Shown here: positions 46,198 through 57,912 of the stretch, piece by piece
Numbering within the stretch: position 1 is the stretch's first letter
Layout of the letters: the number at the start of each line of letters is the position of its first letter
The notes under the pieces: model-generated
What the model was told of the DNA's origin: nothing
The model's database searches: none
The model's input: only the letters and a program-made list of their open reading frames with translations
Made by a program: the position numbers and the translations under genes
From: Tanypteryx hageni
Taxonomy: Eukaryota > Arthropoda > Insecta > Odonata > Petaluridae
DNA length: 64,000 bases
Assembly (NCBI GenBank): GCA_028673005.1
Contig: CM054120.1
Span: forward strand, 71,411,533-71,475,532
Direction of reading: 5' to 3'

Positions 46198-47447
46198 GAA
46201 TGTATCACATTTCCTAAAGTAAGGGTACGCTGCAGCGAGTCAAAATAATTTTCAAGGACTGATAAATGGCTATCGGGGGGACGATAAAAAAAATCCCGTA
46301 AAAAGTTTATCCTTCCCCGAAGTAAAATTAGGATTAACTTCTGCACAAACATCAGTCAAACTATTTCACAGGCGGTTTCCAAATCCATTCTGCTCTTTGC
46401 GGGCAGGGAGGAGTTTATAGCCTCGATAACACCACCGTCTCTGCCAACACGATTGCGGCGAAAAATTTGATGGCTGCTTGAAAGGGAGAATTCACTATCA
46501 CAGACACTCGGGTGTAGCTATGTCTCAGCAAGCGCGATAACATGGAAAGTCGACAATTCACCAAAGTTTGAGGCAACAGAGGAGATTTTGTTTTCGACAC
46601 TCCTTACGTTTTGATAGTACACTCTGAAACTATTGGAATGCTGACAAAAATTGGGGCCGGGATTTACTTCCACGTCAACTGCGAGCAACAGTAGGAAACA
46701 GGATAATTTGAGGAGATGGCAGGGCAAAGCAGGAGCAGCGGACGGTGGCGCTGTCGGGCTCCCACGACGGATGGACCTCGGGGATATAGCCTATGAACTT
46801 GTGCTACTTCCATCCTGCAAACCTCCTTCCACTTATCTCTCTGTCGAACTCTTCATTTGCAGAAAAATATTCATTCTCAGTGATGTGATATAAATTGTGG
46901 ATAACAATCCAACCTGCTTGCTTCAAACTGAGGCCATTCCGATACATAGGTGAGGGCAATTTCAGCGTATATCTAGAGGCATCTCATCTTGGAAATCCTA
47001 CGCGTTGGAACGAAATCGAGGATGGCGCCATTCAGGATCTCGTACAGTAGTGAGAGTGCTTTGTGCGGGTGAACCGAGCTGCAGGAGGTCCCTGGGCAAG
47101 AAGTACAGGGCGTGGTTTATACCTTGCCATACGGCCTTATTCCTGTATCTGATGTGTCGGTTTGTAGGTTAGGAGTGCTGAGAATATTGAGGGGAGGAGA
47201 GGGATAGCGTACATTCCCTTGAGCACTGGTCGCTTTAAAAAATATTCAACCTGAGGAAACGGAACCCACATTGATGGAAGAAAAGACAAAATCCAGAGTT
47301 GCCAAATTACGGTTGAGGTTTAAATTACATTGTAGAAATCCGAGGCCGTGAATGAAAATCTCGATGAAAAATTGATCTTGGCGATTGCTGCCGATACCCT
47401 AGGTGGGAGATTCTCAGGCAGCGGATAGAGATTATAGTCTCCAAAAA
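46198..47447 (-). pseudogene. 1.25-kb unit 3: 2A-like + endonuclease remnant
   Basis: DVEVNPGP at 46653-46676 in an open frame 46518-46727. One extra A in a poly-A run near 46285 makes this unit 1250 bp. Confidence 0.8.
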
Positions 47448-48696
47448 GAATGTATCACATTTCCTAAAGTAAGGGTACGCAGCACCGAGTCAAAATAATT
47501 TTCAAGGACTGATAAGTGGCTATCGGGGGGACGATAAAAAAAGCCCGTAAAAAGTTTATCCTTCCCCGAAGTAAAATTAGGATTAACTTCTGCACAAACC
47601 TCAGTCAAACTATTTCACAGGCGGTTTCCAAATCCATTCTGCTCTTTGCGGGCAGGGAGGAGTTTATAGCCTCGATAACACCACCGTCTCTGCCAACACG
47701 ATTGCGGCGAAAAATTTGATGGCTGCTTGAAAGGGAGAATTCACTATCACAGACACTCGGGTGTAGCTATGTCTCAGCAAGCGCGATAACGTGGAAACTC
47801 GACAATTCACCAAAGTTTGAGGCAACAGAGGAGATTTTGTTTTCGACACTCCTTACGTTTTGATAGTACGCTCTGAAACTATTGGAATGCTGACAAAAAT
47901 TGGGGCCGGGATTTACTTCCATGTCAACTGCGAGCAACAGTAGGAAACAGGATAATTTGAGGAGATGGCAGGGCAAAGCAGGAGCAGCGGACGGTGGCGC
48001 TGTCGGGCTCCCACGACGGATGGACCTCGGGGATATAGCCTATAAACTTGTGCTACTTCCATCCTGCAAACCTCCTTCCACTTATCTCTCTGTCGAACTC
48101 TTCATTTGCAGAAAAATATTCATTCTCAGTGATGTGATATAAATTGTGGATAACAATCCAACCTGCTTGCTTCAAACTGAGGCCATTCCGATACATAGGA
48201 GAGGGCAATTTCAGCGTATATCCAGAGGCATCTCATCTTGGAAATCCTACGCGTTGGAACGAAATCGAGGATGGCGCCATTCAGGATCTCGTACAGTAGT
48301 GAGAGTGCTTTGTGCGGGTGAACCGAGCTGCAGGAGGTCCCTGGGCAAGAAGTACAGGGCGTGGTATATACCTTGCCATACGGCCTTATTCCTGGATCTG
48401 ATGTGTCGGTTTTTAGGTTAGGAGTGCTGAGAATATTGAGGGGAGGAGAGGGATAGCGTACATTCCCTTGAGCATTGGTCGCTTTAAAAAATATTCAACC
48501 TGAGGAAACGGAACCCACATTTATGGAAGAAAAGACAAAATCCAGAGTTGCCAAATTACGGGTGGGGTTTAAATTACATTGTAGAAATCCGAGGCCGTGA
48601 ATGAAAATCTCGATGAAAAATTGATCTTGGCGATTGCTGCCGATACCCTAGGTGGGAGATTCTCAGGCAGCGGATAGAGATTATAGTCTCCAAAAA
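47448..48696 (-). pseudogene. 1.25-kb unit 4: 2A-like + endonuclease remnant
   Basis: DMEVNPGP at 47902-47925. Nearly identical to unit 5, implying a recent single-unit duplication. Confidence 0.8.
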
Positions 48697-49945
48697 GAAT
48701 GTATCACATTTCCTAAAGTAAGGGTACGCTGCACCGAGTCAAAATAATTTTCAAGGACTGATAAATGGCTATCGGGGGGACGATAAAAAAAGCCCGTAAA
48801 AAGTTTATCCTTCCCCGAAGTAAAATTAGGATTAACTTCTGCACAAACATCAGTCAAACTATTTCACAGGCGGTTTCCAAATCCATTCTGCTCTTTGCGG
48901 GCAGGGAGGAGTTTATAGCCTCGATAACACCACCGTCTCTGCCAACACGATTGCGGCGAAAAATTTGATGGCTGCTTGAAAGGGAGAATTCACTATCACA
49001 GACACTCGGGTGTAGCTATGTCTCAGCAAGCGCGATAACGTGGAAACTCGACAATTCACCAAAGTTTGAGGCAACAGAGGAGATTTTGTTTTCGACACTC
49101 CTTACGTTTTGATAGTACGCTCTGAAACTATTGGAATGCTGACAAAAATTGGGGCCCGGATTTACTTCCATGTCAACTGCGAGCAACAGTAGGAAACAGG
49201 ATAATTTGAGGAGATGGCAGGGCAAAGCAGGAGCAGCGGACGGTGGCGCTGTCGGGCTCCCACGACGGATGGACCTCGGGGATATAGCCTATAAACTTGT
49301 GCTACTTCCATCCTGCAAACCTCCTTCCACTTATCTCTCTGTTGAACTCTTCATTTGCAGAAAAATATTCATTCTCAGTGATGTGATATAAATTGTGGAT
49401 AACAATCCAACCTGCTTGCTTCAAACTGAGGCCATTCCGATACATAGGAGAGGGCAATTTCAGCGTATATCCAGAGGCATCTCATCTTGGAAATCCTACG
49501 CGTTGGAACGAAATCGAGGATGGCGCCATTCAGGATCTCGTACAGTAGTTAGAGTGCTTTGTGCGGGTGAACCGAGCTGCAGGAGGTCCCTGGGCAAGAA
49601 GTACAGGGCGTGGTTTATACCTTGCCATACGGCCTTATTCCTGGATCTGATGTGTCGGTTTTTAGGTTAGGAGTGCTGAGAATATTGAGGGGAGGAGAGG
49701 GATAGCGTACATTCTCTTGAGCATTGGTCGCTTTAAAAAATATTCAACCTGAGGAAACGGAACCCACATTTATGGAAGAAAAGACAAAATCCAGAGTTGC
49801 CAAATTACGGGTGGGGTTTAAATTACATTGTAGAAATCCGAGGCCGTGAATGAAAATCTCGATGAAAAATTGATCTTGGCGATTGCTGCCGATACCCTAG
49901 GTGGGAGATTCTCAGGCAGCGGATAGAGATTATAGTCTCCAAAAA
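48697..49945 (-). pseudogene. 1.25-kb unit 5: 2A-like + endonuclease remnant
   Basis: DMEVNPGP at 49151-49174 in an open frame 49016-49225. Confidence 0.8.
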
Positions 49946-50805
49946 GAATGTATCACATTTCCTAAAGTAAGGGTACGCTGCACCGAGTCAAAATAATTTT
50001 CAAGGACTGATAAGTGGCTATCGGGGGGACGATAAAAATAGCCCGTAAAAAGTTTATCCTTCCCCGAAGTAAAATTAGGATTAACTTCTGCACAAACATC
50101 AGTCAAACTATTTCACAGGCGGTTTCCAAATCCATTCTGCTCTTTGCGGGCAGGGAGGAGTTTATAGCCTCGATAACACCACCGTCTCTGCCAACACGAT
50201 TGCGGCGAAAAATTTGATGGCTGCTTGAAAAGGAGAATTCACTATCACAGACACTCGGGTGTAGCTATGTCTCAGCAAGCGCGATAACGTGGAAACTCGA
50301 CAATTCACCTAAGTTTGAGGCAACAGAGGAGATTTTGTTTTCGACACTCCTTACGTTTTGATAGTACGCTCTGAAACTATTGGAATGCTGACAAAATTTG
50401 TGGCCGGGATTTACTTCCACGTCAACTACGAGCAACAGTAGGAAACGGGATAATTTGAGGAGATGGCAGGGCAAAGCAGGAGCAGCGGACGGTGGCGCTG
50501 TCGGGCTCCCACGACGGATGGACCTCGGGGATATAGCCTATGAACTTGTGCTACTTCCATTCTGCAAACCTCTTTCCACTTATCTCTCTGTTGAACTCTT
50601 CACACGCAGAAAAATATTCATTCTCAGTGATGTGATATAAATTGTGGATAACAATCCAACCGGCTCACTTCAAACTGAAGCCATTCCGATATAACGGTGA
50701 GGCCAATTTCAGCGGATATTCAGAGGCACCTCTTCTTGGTAATCCTACGCGTTGGAACGAAGTCGAGGATGGTGCCATTCAGGATCTCGTCCAGTAGTGA
50801 GAGTG
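49946..50805 (-). pseudogene. 1.25-kb unit 6 (partial): 2A-like motif disabled
   Basis: The motif at 50400-50423 reads DVEVNPGH; the final proline, essential for 2A activity, is changed. The unit is the most diverged and is cut at about 50805 by I-clade sequence. Confidence 0.78.
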
Positions 50806-50807
50806 CG

Positions 50808-52405
50808 TCGTTCATTTTTATTAAAAACATTTTATCGGGATGTGTTTTTAAAGTAAGAATAGAAAATAGTTTATCCAAATTTTATTCACAAGAAAACGGA
50901 ATTCCCCAAGGGTGAGTGTGACACTTTTTGCCATAGCTATTGATGATGTGGTTGGATGCATACAAACACCTGTGGAAGGATCTTTGTTTGTAGATGACCT
51001 AGCTATTTTCTGTAGGTCATCAATAATCTCCACGGCAGGAAGGCAGCTCCAACTCACATTAAATCATCTATACAAGTGGTCACAGTCGAACGGTTTTCGT
51101 TTTTCTCAAGAAAAGACGAAATGTGTCCATTTTTATAGGTGAAGGGAATGCTTCCTCCCGCTGACGCATAAACTCGGTTGCCATGCTTTAGAGTTTGCTG
51201 ACTCTATCCGTTTTCTTGGTTTGATCTTGGATAGACGACTGAATTGGAAATGTCATATTCAGTTTTTAAAGGAACGGTGTTTTAAAGTTTTAAACATTTT
51301 AAGATATATCACAAACTGTCTGTGGGGAGCTTACCGCAAATCTATGCTAATGCTGTACAGAGCATTGGTGCGGTCAAAGATTGACTATGGGAGTATTGTC
51401 TACTCCTCGGCCCGGAAGTCATACATGTGTCCACTGACATCGTTACACAATGCCGGAATCAGATTGGCAACTGGTGCTTTTAGAACCAGTCCCATTCCTA
51501 GTATTTATTGCGATGCTGGGGAGCCGCCATTGGAGATCTGGAGAAATATGCTCATGTGTAACTATGTCACAAAAATTTTATCTTTGAAAGGACACCCTAT
51601 TTTTGATGTAATTTTTAAATCCCGTTTTACTGAAATTTTTAACCGACACCCATGGCCACAAAACCGCTTAGAATACGTTTTAAGTCTTATATGGACGAAA
51701 ATGGATTGCAGCTTCCCAAGATTGTTCCTACCAGCTCTCTTAAATATCCGCCATGGCAGATCCCACACCCTAAGGTCTTTTTGGACCTTGCCCTGTTTAC
51801 AAAACATAATACCCTCTCTTGTGAGTACAGGTCGCTATTTTTTGATGTACTTAATGATCATCCTGGTTGTGAACTGATTTTCACAGATGGCTCTAGATCC
51901 TCATCCTCCTGTGCATGGGCCTTCACTAGCAAAAATCTCTCTTTTAAGGGAGGGCTCAACCCGCTGAGTAGTATTTACACGGCGGAGTTGACGGCCATAA
52001 GAATGGCCTTGGAGAGCATTGGTGTCTCGAACAGACCATATATGATTTGTTCGGACTCTATGAGTGCTCTTCAGTCCATTACCTACTTCTCCCCTGTCCA
52101 CCCAATAGTTCAGAATGTACAGGAAGCCCTTTACCGTTTAAACTCCAGAGGAGTTGACATCATTTTCCTCTGGATTCCTGGACATGTTGGCTTAGCAGGT
52201 AATGAGAGGGCGGACGCACTTGCGAAGGAGGGTTTGAACTTCCCTGTCACAAATGGCGACTCTGTCCTCCACCAAGACCTAAAGGGCATGTTAAGGACAG
52301 CAGGGCTTAATAAGTGGCAAACTTTGTGGCAAGAGATCTCGCAAAATAAGCTACATGAAATAAAAAGGGATATTTCTCCATGGGCATCCTCAGTCAGTCA
52401 TTGTA
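50808..52405 (+). pseudogene. I-clade LINE ORF2, second lineage, 5' half of a split copy
   Basis: Colinear with the intact ORF2 from residue ~607 to ~1136. It contains NGIPQG, then a small deletion and stop, SLFVDDLAIFCRSS with the catalytic FVDD (~50988-51000), a TGA after FYR, TSLHNAG.RLATGAFRTSPIPSIYCDAGEPPLE, and a frameshift near 51650. RNase H follows: FTDGSRSS, TAELTAIRMALE, CSDSMSALQ and PGHVGLAGNERAD. It stops after SPWASSV at ~52400; the expected continuation (RNSGREEVVVARLRIGH) is at 63098. It is closer in sequence to the intact LINE than to the 2.2-kb RT module but clearly distinct. Truncated at its 5' end by the 1.25-kb array. Confidence 0.88.
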
Positions 52406-52486
52406 CCTCCTCGGAGACGGACGTCATTAGCTAGCACTTCCTTCCTCCTCCTACCCTCACACAATAATTAGCATCCCTCGCCCGTC

Positions 52487-53230
52487 ATGACCACAAAGGC
52501 AGCCCTTCAGGAGCAAAACACCCAGCTCATGGCTGAGAATAAGTCCATCTCAGACAAATTAGTATAAGTTTTGTCTAAGATGGACTGTTTCAGCACTGAT
52601 CTTGCCAAAGCCAAGCAATTATCCGGTCCACATCGGATTGATAGTCTCGCCAAGCTGGAAACGGATTTTAAAAATTTCCGGGAACAGTTTATGAAGGAGA
52701 TCTCGGCCTTGAAATTTAAAGTCTGCCAGATCGAGGACCGTGTTTTAAATGTCGACGAGAGACTCGATGATCTTGAACAATATAGCCGCAGAAACTGTCT
52801 CCTCATCCATGGGATCCCCGAGAAGGATGGAGAAAACGGACTGGCAATCGTCGATGAATTTTTAAAGACCAAATTAAAAGTAAGTGTAAGTCCGTTCATG
52901 ATGTCCCGTGCCCACCATATCGGGAAGAAGAACTACTCCAGGCCTCGACCCATGATTGTTAGGTTCCTCAGCTACCAGGATAGGGATAATGTTTGGCGAA
53001 ACAAAAAATCCCTAAAAAAGCTCCGGTTTCACGATCAACGAGTCTCTCACCACTTTTAGACTCAAGCTCCTCATAGAAGCAAAAAAATCAGCTGGCTTCC
53101 GTAATGTGTGGACGCACGATGGCAAAGTTGTCATACTGTGGCAAAATGGCGTCCGCACATTCATCTCCAACCTAAGAGAGCTGCATGCACTCCAACTTCC
53201 TTCAACCGCACTAGGGAAATCCGCAACTAT
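52487..53230 (+). pseudogene. LINE ORF1 (coiled coil + RRM-like), CR1/L2- or L1-type
   Basis: RNA-binding chaperone ORF of a non-LTR element. ATG 52487 starts MTTKAALQEQNTQLMAENKS. A TAA at 52565 interrupts, and the same frame then runs to 53059. A heptad-rich coiled coil (KLETDFKNFREQFMKEISAL...ERLDDLEQ) leads into YSRRNCLLIHGIPE, the hallmark entry to the RRM-like domain of many LINE ORF1 proteins. MMSRAHHIGKK and RPRPMIVRF follow. A frameshift near 53050 moves the C-terminal domain (GFRNVWTHDGKVVILWQNG) into another frame, ending about 53230. One stop and one frameshift make it inactive. It probably belongs to the element whose ORF2 begins near 54246. Confidence 0.82.
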
Positions 53231-53338
53231 GTAGGAGGATGGCTTTCATTGATTAACGTGCGTTTGAGTGTTCTCGCTACATTTGTCCGTTTTCGAATAA
53301 TTCTCCTGTCAGTGCCTACTCCTCAATTCGACCTCTGC

Positions 53339-53622
53339 CAGCCATCCCCGTTCCTGTGACGCCTGCAATTCTCATTCCCGTGTCACCTGTCATCCCCATT
53401 CCCGTGTCGCCTGCCATCCCCGTTCCCGTGTCGCCTGCCATCCCCGTTCCCATGTCGCCTGCCATCCCCGTTCCCGTGACGCCTGCCATCCCCGTTCCCG
53501 TGACGCCTGCCATCCCCGTTCCCGTGACGCCTGCCATCCCCGTTCCCGTGACGCCTGCCATCCCCGTTCCCGTGACGCCTGCCATCCCCTCCCCCGTGAC
53601 GCCTGCCATCCCCTCCCCATAG
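53339..53622 (+). repeat. 24-bp minisatellite
   Basis: About twelve tandem copies of a 24-bp unit, CCTGCCATCCCC followed by GTTCCCGTGACG. The central copies are exact and the outer ones degenerate. In one + frame it reads as an octapeptide TPAIPVPV, but it is open in other frames too, so coding is not implied. Confidence 0.92.
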
Positions 53623-54245
53623 TGTCCTCATCACAAATTTTAGGTGTAATTCCCTCTCCCTAGTGCTCATTCCCAAGTGGTTCCGGTGCATTAATTTTCC
53701 CCTTATTCGGTTTCTCTCTTAGTTTTCTGTGCTGTGTTTATTTTAGTGTTTTCCACTGTTTTAGTGCTCCTTTCCCCGTGCCGAAGTGCCCTCTGTTTTG
53801 GCGTAAATCCTATTTAGTGGTTTTTCATTGTTTCTCGGTGTGCTTCTCATTTCCTCCAACCAGTGTCAATTGCAATCCCCTCGCATCCCCCTTAATCAAC
53901 CATAGCGTCCACTTCCATTTCAGTGCTCTTTATCTGATTAAGTTTAGTCGTGTTTAATTCCTACCAAGTGTTCATCTCTAATGCTTTATTTCATCTCTGC
54001 CTCTATTTTTTTTTTCTACCAGTGCTACTTTAGTGTTGTGTCTAATTCATTAGTTCTTAATAATTAATTTGTATTCTTATTATTGTTACTTAGTCATTGG
54101 CTGTAGCATTACTTCTCCGCTATGTGTGCTCTTTCCCGTGTGCATTAATCAATTTATTGTAGCCCTTCTCAACCACTTCTTTACCTGAATCATCCTCTAC
54201 ATATATATATATTTTTTTTTTGCCGCTTACTCAACTACCCGCAAA
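53623..54245 (+). promoter_or_regulatory. T/C-rich leader with recurring AGTG motifs
   Basis: No convincing frame. TAGTGCTC, TTAGTGTTTTCC, CAGTGTC, CAGTGCTC, AAGTGTTC and similar AGTG-centred words recur about ten times in ~450 bp of pyrimidine-rich sequence, ending at ATATATATA and T9 just before the ATG at 54246. Position suggests a LINE inter-ORF or 5' UTR. Confidence 0.4.
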
Positions 54246-54548
54246 ATGTCTGTCATTGAGCCTTCCACCAAAGCTTCTCTTCAGCCTAATCCTACTCTTA
54301 ACCCAAATGCACCTGCTTTCGTCCCGTCACACTGCAGGGTGCCATACATAAACCCTAACGCCCCTGAATTTTTCCCACGGGTCAGACCAAGCATCCACAG
54401 ACGAACTCATTATCACACTCCTCATCTTACCACCAATCGTCCGCCTCCTTCCCATAATGGCTTTCCCGACCCATCCCAGTTGCAACACATTGTCTTCTTA
54501 CAGAAGAACTTAAACCTTTTCCCCGATCCTTCCAATTATCTATATTAA
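54246..54548 (+). pseudogene. LINE reading frame with two PAM2 (PABP-binding) motifs
   Basis: A 100-codon frame. Residues 18-27 are LNPNAPAFVP (54297-54326) and 35-44 are INPNAPEFFP (54348-54377). Both fit the PAM2 pattern L-N-x-x-A-x-x-F-x-P, which docks proteins such as PAIP, Tob and ataxin-2 to the MLLE domain of cytoplasmic poly(A)-binding protein; the second has Ile for Leu. The rest is Pro/His-rich and probably disordered. It ends at 54548, while the endonuclease frame opens at 54514, so the two overlap by 35 bp in different frames. The likely original state is an N-terminal extension of ORF2, now frameshifted. A separate small upstream ORF is the alternative. Confidence 0.68.
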
Positions 54549-56045
54549 CGCCCAAAGCCTTGTCCCTCACTTCGACGAACTGCGCTCATTACTCCCGCCC
54601 AATGATCTACATGCTATTACCATGTCCGAAATGTGGCTGAAACCCGCTATCTCTAGCTCCTCTGTTGAAATACCTGGGTATAACTTGTTTCGCAATGATA
54701 GGATATGGAATGGAGGACGAGGAGTAGGAATCTACGTCCGTAAAGACCTTGCTTGTAAAGTAATCGCCACCAGCGACGCACAATACTCCCGCAGACCTGA
54801 ATATCTCTTCCTTGAAGTAGTCGTCAATTCAAAAAAAATATTGTTAGGAATCGTTTATCGTCCTCCAAAAATTGGTTATCTATCTGACATAAACGAGATC
54901 ATTGCCAACGTAAGACACGATTATGAGCACTTAATCATATCTGGTGACTTTAATGCAAATTTTGCCTCAAGCTCATCCGATGCTGTCTTTTTTAAAAACT
55001 CTTTTACATCGCACAACCTCAGCATACTACCTTTAAAACCCACAAATAACACTGAAAATTCTTCCACTTGGATTGACATATTAGTTACTGCTAACCCAGA
55101 TAAAGTTTGCACACATGGTCAATTACCTGTCCCGGGCATTTCCTCCCATGACTTAATTTTTCTAGCCTACTCACTAAACTCTCCAAAATTTAAGCAGAAA
55201 TTTATCTCCCAATGAAATTTTAAAAACCTTGACTATGATAGTTTAATTGCAGAAGCTGCGTGTCTTCCGTGGCAACCTATTGAATATGCAGACGACTTAG
55301 ACGCAAAAATTGATGCACTTAACACTTTTCTCTTACATCTACTTGATAAATACGCACCCATCAAAACCACACGCGTCTCTAAACCTCGCGCCCCGTGGAT
55401 AACGGCCGATTTAAAACTATTGATGGCTCGACGCGATTCAATTTTTCGTCTCTTCAAATCAAATAAATGCCCAAATACGTTCAATACCTACAAAAATATT
55501 ATAAACAAAACCAAGCAACAGATTAGAAATGCCAAAATAAAATTCGCTTATTCTATATCCGGCTCCAATATAACAACATCCGCCTTATGGAACAATCTGC
55601 GACACCTTGGAATCGGCAAGTCCAAGGATTCTTCCTTACCTCCAAACATATCACTAGATTCTCTTAACCAGAGCTTCTCGACAAATCCAACAACAATCGA
55701 CATAGAACGAAAACGCAAAGTAATTAGTAGTCTTACTGCAAAAGCGAACGAGTCATCTGGTTCTCCACAATTCCACTTTAAAGCTGTTTCGCAATTTAAC
55801 GTACTTTCAGCAATATGCAGAATCAAAACTACAGCCCAGGGTGCTGATGATATTCCGATAATTATCATAAACAAATTAATACATCTATTACTCCCCATAC
55901 TTACTAACATTTTCAACCACTCCTTATTACAGGGAAAATTCCCATTGCAATGGAAACACGCGTTAGTCCGCCCAATCCCTAAGAAATCTCTCACCGCAAA
56001 CAATGACTATCGACCGATTAGCTTTCTTCCCACTTTATATAACTG
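54538..56045 (+). pseudogene. LINE ORF2: endonuclease and start of RT (CR1/L2-like)
   Basis: Endonuclease: YINAQSLVPHFDELRSLL, MSEMWLKP (the usual ETWL site), GYNLFRNDR, GGRGVGIYVR, YRPPK, SGDFNANF, STWIDILV and ISSHDLIFL, the SHDLIF variant common in CR1/L2-like elements. A TGA at 55213 interrupts. The same frame then continues through PRAPWITADLKLLMARRD and the linker to QGKFPLQWKHALVRPIPKK and NDYRPISFLPTLYN, the first RT motif, ending at 56046. FDD and later RT motifs are absent here. A candidate C-terminal part of the same type lies at 61985-62512. One nonsense codon plus loss of the RT core make it inactive. Confidence 0.87.
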
Positions 56046-57531
56046 ATTTTGTATGATCAAATAAAATTAGGTAATTTATAGTGTATATGAAAGTTTTTAG
56101 GATTGACTTGAGTCATCGCTTTCCTTTCAATCTGACATTTTACCGTAACCTGGTTTAATTTCTAAATCCAGAAGATGAAAAAAAAATTGTTAAGTAAATT
56201 CTGTGTATTTCATCTTTCTTAAACATTTGCCAAGCACCTGAGAGATTTTTAAAATTTTTACACTTCAAAGAAATAACAATAAAATTTACCTTCGTAATTA
56301 TTACTTTTAATGCAATCATGTAATTAAGTAAGTACTAATTCTAGCATGAAAATTAGAAATAGTCACATTTTCTCCTGATTGGATACACCATGAAGATTAT
56401 TAATAATTTTAAAAGAATATGCACAAAATGAAACCCATAAATGTCAAAAATATGTTGTTGTTCAATGACATGATACCTGTTGAAGAGATCATATCATCTA
56501 GTCAGTGAATAAGATATAATGACAACATTTTAAATAACTGTGGTGTCTCATTAATAATTGATTTATTATTAATCAGTGAATTGAATACTTATCAGTAAGA
56601 AGATGTAGGATTTCAAAATATTAGGTGTCATATCAAGTTACATTAGTTTACATCTATGAGACAGTAGAGAATTTGAAATTAATAAGATCTATATAATATG
56701 CATGTCAGTAAATTTCTTCAACACCATTTAACTGGGTACATGACTAAACCTACAACCAATAGAAATATCTTTAATTTAAAAAATCTACTGCATAACTTCT
56801 CTCAATGAATTTCTATACAAATCCTACTAGAAATTTATAAGTACTTCGATATTTTTGCCTTTATCTCAGGCTACTTTATTAATTTTGCAATTTATATGCT
56901 CTATATGAACTCTTTGTATCAACCACAAAAGGATAAAGTATGCATGAGGTTGTAAAAAGTGTCAAACCGGAGATGCAATGGAACTTACCATTAGGTGCAT
57001 TGTCCAGGACAAACATCTATCATATAAACTGACTGGTTTCATTCAAGGCATGTAGCATAATGTTGACTTTTAAATTTGTTATTATCAAAAACTCAGGCTT
57101 ACAAGCTTTAGTGCCAGATTATATTATAAAAGGAGTGCCGCACCTTCACACACAAAGGGATACATGGACTTCTGCAAAGACATTTACAGTACAGATTGTA
57201 CAAATATACCATAAATATTTAAAGAGGATTATTGACAAGATGGTTTATTAAAAGGGGTTCATAAAGAGATAAATGTAAGATTGGTGTATTAGATATCTGC
57301 CAACACAGCATTATATGATGAATTACTTGTGATGACATTATAATTGGAATTTATTATGGCCAAGAAAATAATAAAGTGGGATGGAATCTATATGGAAGGC
57401 AATTTATTTGTTGAATACTTATTTTTCCAAACAGTAATGAATCTATTTAAAAGTTAATGACTTCAGGCGTTCTTAATCACTGCTGTTAATCTTGATCTCT
57501 TACCTTAAGTAGTTTTACGAACATTAACTAC
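56046..57531. other. AT-rich sequence without recognisable features
   Basis: No credible reading frame or repeat. The longest frame (57060-57251) is not coding-like. It separates the truncated ORF2 from the DDE transposon. Confidence 0.6.
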
Positions 57532-57554
57532 GGGGCCATCCTTAAATGATGTCA
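57532..57554 (+). repeat. Terminal inverted repeat, left
   Basis: Differs from the right repeat only at position 20 (G here, A at the other end when read inward). Confidence 0.9.
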
Positions 57555-57829
57555 CAGCATTTTTGGGATTTTTGATCCCCCCCCTCCCCTCTCTGTCACA
57601 AAGAGCTTCACCCCCCCTCCCCTGTGTCACAAAGTTGTCACACAGTCCCTTAAGAAAGGAAGATTTTTTGTATATAATTAGAGTTAACAGACTTCAATTG
57701 CTAAAAATGAAAGACGATAAAAAACAGTGTATTGTAGTGCACTTTCTATTTCTATAAGTAATAACTATTATAAAGGTTTTGATTGCTATTGTTAAATTAT
57801 TAATATAATATATTAAGAATAAATATATA

Positions 57830-57835
<6 letters not shown>

Positions 57836-57907
<72 letters not shown>
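57836..57907. repeat. (AT)n microsatellite
   Basis: About 36 uninterrupted TA dinucleotides. The short frames through it are artefacts. Confidence 0.95.

Positions 57908-57912
<5 letters not shown>

Larger units (their letters stand above)
43701..50805 (-). repeat. 1.25-kb tandem array built from a LINE 2A-endonuclease module
   Basis: GAATGTATCACATTTCC recurs at 43701, 44950, 46198, 47448, 48697 and 49946, giving a period of 1248-1250 bp and 5.7 copies with only scattered differences. The coding sense is minus: a leucine run, a 2A-like motif, YYQNVRS.E.K (the usual start of a LINE endonuclease), a fixed TAG after LAET, then DSEFSL...FRRNRVGRDGG, and an FGDYN motif equivalent to the endonuclease GDFN. 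No RT is included. The first and last joins are abrupt. Confidence 0.92.

Noticed and set aside
43701..50805. CRISPR-like or prokaryotic repeat array
   Set aside because: Unit is 1.25 kb with LINE coding remnants and no spacer structure; context is eukaryotic.
53316..53691. Three minus-strand Gly/Trp/Arg repeat proteins
   Set aside because: All are alternative-frame readings of the 24-bp minisatellite; openness in many frames follows from the period.
57694..57912. Minus-strand frame rich in Tyr-Ile repeats
   Set aside because: It is the translation of the (AT)n microsatellite.
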